Position numbers and translations under genes: made by a program. The notes under the pieces are model-generated. The model was not told the DNA's origin. It saw only the letters and a list, made by a program, of their open reading frames with translations, and ran no database searches. Of a stretch of DNA of 64,000 nucleotides, positions 18,391 to 26,000 are shown one piece after another. The stretch lies in contig NZ_CABVGX010000002.1 of NCBI RefSeq assembly GCF_902497625.1, positions 124,001 to 188,000 of the forward strand, read 5' to 3'. This stretch comes from Pseudomonas fluorescens. GTDB taxonomy: Bacteria > Pseudomonadota > Gammaproteobacteria > Pseudomonadales > Pseudomonadaceae. Within the stretch, counting starts at the first letter, position 1. Every line of letters starts with the position of its first letter.

Positions 18391-18729
18391 ATGCGTTTGT
18401 TATGTGTGCCTGTATTGGCAGTTGTGACGCTGATTGCCGGCTGTGCTTCTGCGCCGAATGACCCGACCCTGACTCTGCAGACTCACAAGACACCCGCTCA
18501 ATACGCCGAATGCGTAGTGCCCAAGCTGCAGGACCGTGCGTTGAACCCGACCGTGTCGCAATCCCAGCGTAGCTATCGAATTGTAGTGCCGAGCAAAATC
18601 TCGGCGGACAATGTGCTGGAAGCCTACAAGTCTGGAAGCGGCGGCCATGTGTTTATTTACGAGCGGCATCTGCTGGCCTCGAATTTTCTTCCTTCCAGTT
18701 TTCAACGTGCCGCCGAGGAATGCATCTGA
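18391..18729 (+). CDS. Small lipoprotein
   Basis: The 112-residue protein starts MRLLCVPVLAVVTLIAGCAS: a signal peptide ending in the lipobox LIAG-C, so the mature protein is a lipid-anchored polypeptide of about 94 residues. The mature part includes ECVVPKLQDRALNPTVS and a C-terminal ERHLLASNFLPSSFQRAAEEC. Function unknown. ATG 18391 is preferred because AGG lies 9 bases upstream; ATG 18382 would also give a lipoprotein. A strong terminator follows at 18787. Confidence 0.8.
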   Translation: MRLLCVPVLAVVTLIAGCASAPNDPTLTLQTHKTPAQYAECVVPKLQDRALNPTVSQSQRSYRIVVPSKISADNVLEAYKSGSGGHVFIYERHLLASNFLPSSFQRAAEECI

Positions 18730-18786
18730 CCGGCCATTGATCATTTGACCGAGCTCCTTTGGTTGGCCGCAACCAGCCAAATTTCA

Positions 18787-18819
18787 CCCCGCCCCTGATT
18801 GGGTTGCGGGGTTTTTTTT
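18787..18819 (+). terminator. Rho-independent terminator
   Basis: CCCCGC (18787-18792) pairs with GCGGGG (18806-18811) and is followed at once by eight T residues (18812-18819). It closes the lipoprotein gene ending at 18729. Confidence 0.88.
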
Positions 18820-18939
18820 ACCTGTCGGCTTTGAGGCCGAAAGACGCGGATTTGCGTTTGGACACTTCCCTGCAGGCCGATTGAGATCTGAGCACCTGGA
18901 CGCTGCGCATTTAAGTAGGGATGGAACCGGTCGTCACCG

Positions 18940-19995
18940 TCACCGACTCAGAGCATGAATTCGCTCACTGACCCACTCCCGACTGTGCGCGAGCACCTTG
19001 TCGGCCGCCGCCGTCGGAAAGTGGATAAACCCGTGCGGGCACGCCGGTAGTAGATGCACATCCACCTGCGCAGACGACTTCCAGCGTTCGGCGAGGTCGA
19101 GTGTGTCGTCGCGCAACGGGTCAAGTTCGCCTGCATACAGCAGCGCTGGAGGCAGGCCGTCGAAGTCGCCATACAGCGGCGACAGCGGCGGTTGCCGACG
19201 TTGCTCGTCGCTCGAATCCGGGGTAAGCATGCGCAAGGCCTCGACCATGCCGGGGCCGTCCAGTACGAGGGTGTCGGCACCTGCGGCACGCACGCTGGGT
19301 GATCCGGTCAGGTCGTAGACGCCGTAATAGAGCACCGCGCCCTTCACCCGCTGAAGCAAGTCCGGCCACGCCCTGAGCGTCAGCAGGGTGGCAGCGGCCA
19401 GATGCCCGCCAGCGGATTCACCGACGACGATCACCGGCAGGCCGGCAAATTCTTCGCAGCCGTCACTTAAAAGCCATCGGGCGGCGACCAGGCAATCGCT
19501 CATCAGGCCCTCGATCGGCGTGGTCACTGCCAGCCGATAATCCACCGATACCGTTGCCACATTGCACGCGTTGACCATGCCCGCGTTGAAGGCATCATTC
19601 ATCTGTGCGTTGCCGATCACCCATCCGCCCCCGTGGAAGTCCAGCACGACGCCTTCGGGCGGTCCTTTCGGCCTTATGATGCGCAAACGAACAGCCACCC
19701 CATCAATGTCGACCAGCCGTGTTTCAGCTTCAAGGCCCACCCGGGCCAATTTGCCTGCGCCGCCGATCTGGCCCAGGCGCAACAGCCCTTGAATGAACCG
19801 GGGAGTGAAGCGGTTGCGGATGCGGAACCGCGGCAACCAGGCGAGCGTTTTGTTGAATCGTCGCACCTGCGCTAACTCATGCGCATCAAATGTCACTGAG
19901 GTTTTGCTATCCAATTCGGCACGCTCTGGTTGGGCTGAGGGGCACTCAGGCGCGTCGCGATCTGTCTCGCGCTCATGCGCCGGCCCCGACGCCAA
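18940..19995 (-). CDS. Alpha/beta hydrolase (HSL-type esterase)
   Basis: The protein, up to 351 residues, belongs to the hormone-sensitive-lipase branch: oxyanion motif HGGGW (in LDFHGGGWVIG), nucleophile elbow GESAGG, catalytic Asp in GELDPLRDD and His in CPHGFIHF. It likely hydrolyses short acyl esters in the cytosol. The true start is uncertain. The first 27 residues are low-similarity and a TTG at 19914 is an alternative, but neither start has a good ribosome site. It is the last ordinary gene before the manganese island. Confidence 0.87.
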   Translation of the reverse strand: MASGPAHERETDRDAPECPSAQPERAELDSKTSVTFDAHELAQVRRFNKTLAWLPRFRIRNRFTPRFIQGLLRLGQIGGAGKLARVGLEAETRLVDIDGVAVRLRIIRPKGPPEGVVLDFHGGGWVIGNAQMNDAFNAGMVNACNVATVSVDYRLAVTTPIEGLMSDCLVAARWLLSDGCEEFAGLPVIVVGESAGGHLAAATLLTLRAWPDLLQRVKGAVLYYGVYDLTGSPSVRAAGADTLVLDGPGMVEALRMLTPDSSDEQRRQPPLSPLYGDFDGLPPALLYAGELDPLRDDTLDLAERWKSSAQVDVHLLPACPHGFIHFPTAAADKVLAHSREWVSERIHALSR

Positions 19996-20127
19996 CCTAT
20001 CACCGAGACGCCCGGAGAACCCACCCTATTGGAAAGTATTATGCCTGTTTGACGGGTGTTGGGGTTCAAAGCGTCTGCTACCGGCACGCTGTCTTCGCGG
20101 GCGAGTCTCGCCGTACAGCGTCGGCCT

Positions 20128-21315
20128 TCACTGAATGCTCGACGCCAGCTCAAAGATCGGGATGTACATCAAAATCACGATCACCCCAATCAACAAACCG
20201 ATAAACGTCATCAGCAACGGCTCGAACAGGCGCACAAACCATTCGATCCAGCGGCTGATTTCTTCGTCGTAGAAGTCGGCGCTGCGTTCCATCATTTGCC
20301 CAAGGTTGCCCGACTGTTCGCCGGCGCGCAGCAGGCGCAGGGAGACGGGGGTGACGAGGTGGTTGAGTTCGAGGGCGGCCGACAGGGATTGTCCTTCGCG
20401 CACACGTTCACAAGCCTGATCGAGGCGCACGCGCGAGCCGACGGTGAGCAGATTGCGGACCATACCCATGGCGGTGACGAGCGGGATACCGCCTTGCAGC
20501 AGGATCCCCAGTGAGCGGTAGAAGCGGGCGAGCTCGTACATGAAAATGCGTTGGTGCACCGCCGGGAGTTTTTCGATGAGACGGTCGACGCCACGGCGGA
20601 AGGCCGGTTGGCGCTGGAGGAAGGCGAGGCCGACGATGATCGTCACCAGTGTGGCGAAAAATTCACCCTGATGCGCATGCAGGAACATGCCGCAACTCAT
20701 CAGGATCTGTGACAACCACGGCAGGTTCGAACCCAGCCCTTCAAACACCAGACTGAAACGCGGCACCACGTAACCCATCAAGAACAGCACCACACCACCG
20801 CCAACCACGAGTAACAGCAACGGATAAATCGAGGCGCTGACGATGCGCTGCCGTACCTCGTCCATGCGCTGGCGGTAACTGACGTAACGGCCCAGCGCGT
20901 CGCCGATAGCGCCGGTTTTTTCGCTGGATTGCACCAGTGCGACGTACAGCGGCGGGAACACCGCGGACAACTGCCCAAGCGCTTGGGAGAATGACTTGCC
21001 TTCATAAAGCAGTCGTACCAATTCGCTCAGCGTCTTGCGCGCCTGAGGCGCGCTTTCCTTTTCCGCCAGGCTCTCCAACGCGTCAATCAGTGGCAGGCCG
21101 GCGTTGAGCAACGTAGTCAGTTCCTGGCTGAACAGCACGAGGTTGAAGGTTTCCTTCTTGCGCAACCGCAGCGCCCGCCAGTGCCGCTCGACGTGCAGGC
21201 TGACCACGCGCAAACCCTGATCCTCGACGATGCGCCGGGCCTCACTGTGCCCGGGTGCATCGACCGTCAGCGAAACCACGCCGGCTTTGCCCACGGCTTT
21301 GAGATGAAAGCGCAT
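20128..21315 (-). CDS. gspF: Type II secretion inner-membrane platform protein GspF
   Basis: The 395-residue GspF/PilC family protein has two repeated cytosolic domains separated by transmembrane helices (around residues 165-190, 215-235 and 365-390). Family motifs include LFSQELTTLLNAGLPLIDAL and YPLLLLVVGGGVVLFLMGYVVPRF. It is the platform that couples the GspE ATPase to pseudopilus assembly. No other gspF-like gene is in the window, so it should serve the machine encoded at 35080-42976. ATG 21315 has GGGAG 8 bases upstream. It lies 14 bases after gspG. Confidence 0.93.
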   Translation of the reverse strand: MRFHLKAVGKAGVVSLTVDAPGHSEARRIVEDQGLRVVSLHVERHWRALRLRKKETFNLVLFSQELTTLLNAGLPLIDALESLAEKESAPQARKTLSELVRLLYEGKSFSQALGQLSAVFPPLYVALVQSSEKTGAIGDALGRYVSYRQRMDEVRQRIVSASIYPLLLLVVGGGVVLFLMGYVVPRFSLVFEGLGSNLPWLSQILMSCGMFLHAHQGEFFATLVTIIVGLAFLQRQPAFRRGVDRLIEKLPAVHQRIFMYELARFYRSLGILLQGGIPLVTAMGMVRNLLTVGSRVRLDQACERVREGQSLSAALELNHLVTPVSLRLLRAGEQSGNLGQMMERSADFYDEEISRWIEWFVRLFEPLLMTFIGLLIGVIVILMYIPIFELASSIQ

Positions 21316-21329
21316 GCTCGACACTCCCG

Positions 21330-21764
21330 TTATTGCCAGCTGGTCACTTCAGCGTTCTCGCCTTCACCGCCGGGCTGGCCGTCCTTGCCCATCGACAACA
21401 GGTCGTACTCGCCGTTTTCGCCGGGGTGGCGGTAGGCGTAGTCACGACCCCAAGGATCTTGCGGGAGTTTTTTCTGCAAGTACGGGCCCGTCCAGCGGGT
21501 TTCATCGCTGGGGGCGGTGACCAGCGCCTGCAAACCCTGTTCGGTCGAGGGGTAATGGCCGACTTCCAGGCGATACAGATCCAGCGCTTTGCTCAAGCCT
21601 TCGATTTGCGCCTTGGCCACCTTCACTTCCGAGCGGCCGAGTTGAGCGAAATACTTCGGCGCGACGATGCCGGCCAACAGCCCCAGCACCACCAGCACCA
21701 CCAACAGTTCGAGCAAGGTAAACCCGCGTTGCCGACGCGCAGCACAACTCAGACGCTGATTCAT
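21330..21764 (-). CDS. gspG: Type II secretion major pseudopilin GspG
   Basis: The 144-residue pseudopilin has a short basic leader, the prepilin peptidase site RG-FTLLELLVVLVVLGLLAG with Glu5, and the GspG C-terminal signature (GHYPSTEQGLQALV, WTGPYLQKKLPQDPWG, calcium-site region YDLLSMGKDGQPGG). It would polymerise into the periplasmic pseudopilus that pushes substrate through the secretin. It is transcribed with gspF and divergent from the lytic transglycosylase. No prepilin peptidase gene is present here, so the genomic PilD must process it. Confidence 0.95.
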   Translation of the reverse strand: MNQRLSCAARRQRGFTLLELLVVLVVLGLLAGIVAPKYFAQLGRSEVKVAKAQIEGLSKALDLYRLEVGHYPSTEQGLQALVTAPSDETRWTGPYLQKKLPQDPWGRDYAYRHPGENGEYDLLSMGKDGQPGGEGENAEVTSWQ

Positions 21765-21872
21765 GATGACCTCACACAGTTAGGCAGAAGGGTCGCTGAG
21801 AGGGCCTATGCAATTGCCATGCTCAGGTTTCGACATCTTCCTCAAGCCCCTGAGTTACGGGCTTTGCGGATG

Positions 21873-21888
21873 CGGCACAGTGCTTGCG
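21873..21888 (+). promoter_or_regulatory. Sigma-54 promoter upstream of the lytic transglycosylase
   Basis: CGGCACAGTGCTTGCG has the -24 GG (21874-21875) and -12 GC (21886-21887) at the obligatory 10-base spacing, and reads close to TGGCAC-N5-TTGC. The start would fall near 21899, 61 bases before the ATG. No CCCC-N6-GGGG palindrome is seen upstream. Confidence 0.65.
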
Positions 21889-21959
21889 TATGGCTGATCC
21901 ACGACCGTCCATTGGGGCATAAGCCCCATTTTTCGGGGGCGGTCAGGGGAGGCACAACA

Positions 21960-22568
21960 ATGAAAACACTCACCACCGGACTGCTTGGTTGTCTGCTGCT
22001 GACCGGCATCGCTCAGGCCGATGTGTTCGTTTCCGTGGACGCCAAGGGCAGCTACGTGCTGTCCAATGTCCACCGTCCCGGCCGCACCTATGAACGGGTG
22101 ATCCGCGAGCCCGAATCAGCGCTGGTCGGGCTCGATCGGCAACCGCAGATGATTGCCGCGCAGCCCTATGCCGAACTGGTGTCAGCGGCCGCCACGGCCA
22201 ATCAATTACCTGCCGCGTTATTGCACGCGGTGATCCAGACCGAGTCCAGTTACGACACTGGCGCGACCTCACCCAAAGGCGCCGGCGGCTTGATGCAATT
22301 GATGCCCGACACCGCCCGCGAGCTGGGGGTCAAAGATGTCTACGACCCCAAGGCGAACATACAGGGTGGGGCGCGTTATCTGAAGCGCCTGATGACCCTG
22401 TTCGACAACGATATCAGCCTCGCCGTGGCCGCCTACAACGCCGGGCCGCAAGCGGTGCTGAGCCGCGGCGGCGTCATCCCGCCGTTCGCCGAAACACAGC
22501 GTTATGTGCCGAATGTGCTGCGCCAATACCGGCGTTTGCAAGGCCTGGCGGTGGATGCGCCGCTGTGA
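21960..22568 (+). CDS. Periplasmic lytic transglycosylase (SLT domain)
   Basis: The 202-residue exported protein has a signal peptide (cleavage after IAQA) and a C-terminal SLT goose-lysozyme-like domain: catalytic Glu in QTESSYDTGATS, GLMQLMPDTARELGV and AVAAYNAGPQAV. Such enzymes open peptidoglycan so that trans-envelope machines can be installed. It sits between gspG-gspF and mnxG under its own sigma-54-type promoter, so a role in building the secretion system is likely. GGGGAGG lies 7 bases before the ATG. A longer in-frame reading upstream is antisense to gspG and is discarded. Confidence 0.92.
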   Translation: MKTLTTGLLGCLLLTGIAQADVFVSVDAKGSYVLSNVHRPGRTYERVIREPESALVGLDRQPQMIAAQPYAELVSAAATANQLPAALLHAVIQTESSYDTGATSPKGAGGLMQLMPDTARELGVKDVYDPKANIQGGARYLKRLMTLFDNDISLAVAAYNAGPQAVLSRGGVIPPFAETQRYVPNVLRQYRRLQGLAVDAPL

Positions 22569-22578
22569 TCGGGGGGTG

Positions 22579-22592
22579 CCCCGAATGTGGGG
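22579..22592. promoter_or_regulatory. Putative MnxR enhancer site (mnxG)
   Basis: CCCCGAATGTGGGG, a CCCC-N6-GGGG palindrome, lies about 412 bp upstream of the mnxG -24/-12 promoter. The same 14-bp form recurs at 34867, 34909, 51551 and 53127. The distance suits a DNA-looping sigma-54 activator. Confidence 0.55.
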
Positions 22593-22657
22593 AACGCACG
22601 CCTGCATTCCCGCCCGGCGCTTGGCTCAATGCAAATGTTGCACGCGGCCCGAGCCGG

Positions 22658-22870
22658 ACGCAGCCTCGCAAGCTCGACAACTGCTACGGGAATGGACGCA
22701 GCCTCGCAAGCTCGACAGCTGCTACGGAGGTGGGCGCAGCCTCGCAAGCTCGACAGCTGCTACGGAGGTGGGCGCAGCCTCGCAAGCTCGACAGCTGCTA
22801 CGGAGATGGGCGAGCTGCTACGGGAATGGACGCAGCCTCGCAAGCTCGACAGCTGCTACGGGGATGGGGG
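22658..22870. repeat. Tandem array of ~38-bp REP-like units
   Basis: Five near-identical units built on CGCAGCCTCGCAAGCTCGAC plus AGCTGCTACGG, and one truncated unit, are repeated head to tail between the transglycosylase gene and mnxG. The array lies between the distal enhancer-like site and the sigma-54 promoter. Reading frames crossing it are artefacts of the repeat. Confidence 0.88.
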
Positions 22871-22910
22871 CAGCGTTCACCAGCGTTACAGAGCACGTTG
22901 GACAGGATGC

Positions 22911-22946
22911 GCCCGGAATGGGGGGATTGGGTGGGGAATATTCCCC
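22911..22946. promoter_or_regulatory. Proximal enhancer-like palindromes upstream of mnxG
   Basis: GCCCGGAATGGGGG (22911-22924) is a 7-of-8 match to the CCCC-N6-GGGG form. GGGGAATATTCCCC (22933-22946) is a perfect 14-bp palindrome of inverted polarity. Both lie 50-90 bp upstream of the -24 element and could bind MnxR or another regulator. Confidence 0.45.
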
Positions 22947-22996
22947 GGGTCATCAAAATCGGTTCGCAACTTGCTGAGTAACCACACTTTTTTTTA

Positions 22997-23012
22997 TGGC
23001 ATGCCGATTGCT
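22997..23012 (+). promoter_or_regulatory. Sigma-54 promoter of mnxG
   Basis: TGGCATGCCGATTGCT has GG at 22998-22999 and GC at 23010-23011 with exactly 10 bases between, and matches TGGCAC-N5-TTGC well. Transcription should start near 23023, 45 bases before the mnxG ATG. Confidence 0.8.
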
Positions 23013-23067
23013 CCAGCGACATTGTCGTGAACCATTCCCATGAGCACCCACTGCGAGGTCCGTCATC

Positions 23068-26000
23068 ATGACCGGCAAATCCAACGCTCAGTCTTTGTTC
23101 CACCTGCTGCTGTTGGTGACCTCGATGCTCGGCATCAGTCAGGCCGAAGCAGCCCTGCGCTGTGAGCGCAACCTGGTCGCCAACGTCGTGGCGCTGGACC
23201 AGCCACTGATGTTCAACCGCTTGGGGGCGCAGAACGCCAACGGCATGATGTTTGCCCTGCGCCGCGACGTGGTCGACGACCACGACAAGTCGCTGGCCCA
23301 GGGCGGCGCGGCGGTGCCGGGTAAAGTGTCATTGCGGCCGGACAAGCGTCCGCGCCCGCTGGTGTTACGGGTTGCTGCTGGTGACTGTCTGACGGTCAAT
23401 CTGCAAAACCTGCTGGCCTATCAGGCCAATCCCAACTCATCGGACGAGGGGGGTGAGGAAGAAGAGGAAGGAGAAATCGAAGGTGAAGTGGAAGTCGGCG
23501 CGGTTGACGAGTTCAAGGTCGATGAGCAGGTCCGGGACCGCCATGTCGGCTTCCAGGTCAACGGCATGCAAGCGGTCAACAGCATTGACGATATCGCGTC
23601 ATTCACCGGACGCAACGCCAATACCCTGATCGCCCCCGGTGCCAGCCGCTCGTACACCTTGTACGCCGAGCGCGAAGGCGCGTTCGCCGCCAGCAGCCGT
23701 GGCGCAACCTTCGGCGGCGAAGGTGATGCCGGGAACGTGGCCAATGGATTGTTCGCCGAAGTGGTGGTCGTGCCCAAAGGCGGCCGCACCTATCGCAACA
23801 CCGTCACGGAAGAGGAAATGCGCCTGGCCAGCAGTGGCCGCACACCTGCGGGTCATCCGATCGTCGATTATCAGGCGCGCTATCCTCAGCGCGAACCGTG
23901 GGTTCGTGAGGGCAAGGCCGGCACACCAATCATCAATATGGTCGACGGCAATGAAATCATCTCCAGCGAGAGCGATGCGATCGTGATGGGCAGCAACGCC
24001 GACGGCAGTTTCCCGGCGTCGACCTATCCGCTGGAATCGGTCGGCAAGCGCAACCCTGCGTTACCTAATCGGCTGGAACCGTTCCGCGATTTCGCTTCGC
24101 AGTTCCAGGATGAAACTGCCGCGACCCAGGCGTTCCCCGCGTATTGGGCAGACCCGGTCATGGCCCACGTGCTGGAGCCGACCCGCGACTCGTTCATGAT
24201 CAACTATGGGTCCGGTGGCATGGGCGCCGAGGTGATCGCGAACCGCTTGGGCGTCGGGCCGATGCACGACTGCCTGTCGTGTGCCTACGAGGAATTCTTC
24301 CTCAGCTCCCACACCGTCGGTGACGTGGCAATGCTGGTGGATGTACCGGCCAACAGCGGCCTGGAGAACATTCGCCCGGGCGAAACGCCGAGTGCCGACC
24401 AGATTGGCGTCAAGGCAACCATGGCGCTTTACCCGTCCGAGCCCTCCAACGTCAACCACAGTTACATTGGGGATTTCGTCAAATTCCGCAACACCCACAA
24501 CGGCCACGAACAACATATCTTCCACCTGCATGGTCACCAGTGGTTGTTCAACCCCAATGACGACAACTCGGACTATGTCGACGCACAAGGCATCGGGCCG
24601 GGTGCCGGCTACACCTATGAAATCGCCAACGGTGGGTCAGGCAATCGCAACCGGGTGGCGGGTGATGCAATCTATCACTGCCATTTCTACCCGCATTTTG
24701 CCCAAGGCATGTGGTCCATGTGGCGCGTTCACGACGTGTTTGAGGAAGGGACAAAACTGGAAGTGTCGCAACAAGGCAGCGATGGTTTCCACAGCGAGCC
24801 GTTCGCCCTGCGCAGCGGCAAACCGGCTGCTGGCGCCCGGGCCTTGCCGGACGGCGAAATCGTCGCGGGCACGCCCATTCCTGCCGTCGTGCCTCTGCCG
24901 GGCAAAGCGATGGCACCCATGCCTGGCAAAGTCGCCATCGTGCCGAAAATTGGCGAGACCCTGGTGGCCGGTGATGACGGCGACGACGATGACGGTGAGG
25001 ACGGCGAACATCAGGCTGGCGTTGCGCAGGCCATCGGGTCTCTGGCGCTGGTGGATCGCAGCGAAGCCAACCGTAGTGCCGATGGCACCCTGAAAAACCC
25101 TGGCTATCCATTCTGGATTGGCGGCATGGAAAGTTCGGTCGGCCAGCGCCCACCAACGCCGCCTCTGGACATGCTCGATGCCGCTACCGCGCAGGCCTTG
25201 AAGGCCAGCGGTAAAGCGCTGTGGGCCAACCTTGACCCGGCGCAGTCCGGTGGTTGGGATGGCGGCCTGGGGCGTCATACCCTGGACGGTTATTCCGCCG
25301 GTGGCGAGGCTCTCACCGTCACCACGTCGCTGGATTTCTCCAAGGAAGTGACCCGCGCCAAACCCATTTACATGCCTGAGGAAGGCACTGAGGTCGAACA
25401 GGCGGCCATGGCGTTCCATGCCAAAAAAGACCATCCGAGCTTTGCGGTATTGCCCGGCAATCAAATCGTGGCGCGCAACTTCCGCACCAACGGCGCACTG
25501 CCGATGGCCGGTGCTCCGTACTACGAACCGTGCATGGATGACCGTCAAAAACGCCTGACCAGCAGCGCCGGCACCGGTGAGTTTGCCAGTGGCGAGCGCG
25601 CCGACGGCATGTCGTTCGTGGGCAGCTCGACGTTCACTGCGGATCGTCCACGGGTCTACAAGGCGGCCAATATCCAGTTTGACGCCGTGTACAACAAAGT
25701 CGGTTACCACTTCCCGCAAGCGCGCATTCTCGCCCTGTGGGAAGACGCCTGGCCGGTGATCACCAAGCAGCGTCCGCCAGAGCCGCTGGTGATGCGCATG
25801 AACACCTTCGACTGCGTGCAATACCAGCAAACCAACCTGGTGCCCGCCATCTATGAGATGGATGACTATCAGGTGCGCACACCGACTGATGTGATCGGTC
25901 AGCACATTCACTTGCCGAAATGGGACCTGACCGCTGCCGATGGCTCGGCCAACGGCTGGAACTATGAAGACGGCGTGCTTTCACCCGGCGCAGTGCAGGA

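Noticed and set aside
21913-21928. TGGGGCATAAGCCCCA palindrome as an MnxR site before the transglycosylase
   Set aside because: Its arms are in the opposite polarity (GGGG...CCCC) and it lies downstream of the -12 element, so it does not fit the enhancer pattern.
22658-22870. Possible CRISPR array (also 45190-45438, 56799-57360, 59436-59876)
   Set aside because: Units are contiguous tandem repeats with no unique spacers and no cas genes nearby; cores match REP elements.
22504-23030. Several overlapping plus-strand open frames over the repeats after the transglycosylase gene
   Set aside because: Their protein sequence is just the 38-bp repeat read in three frames (QPRKLDSCYG-like repeats); no ribosome site and no signal or domain.
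24637-25911. Long minus-strand frames inside mnxG (also 27172-28605)
   Set aside because: High-GC shadow frames; the sense frame carries cupredoxin copper motifs throughout.
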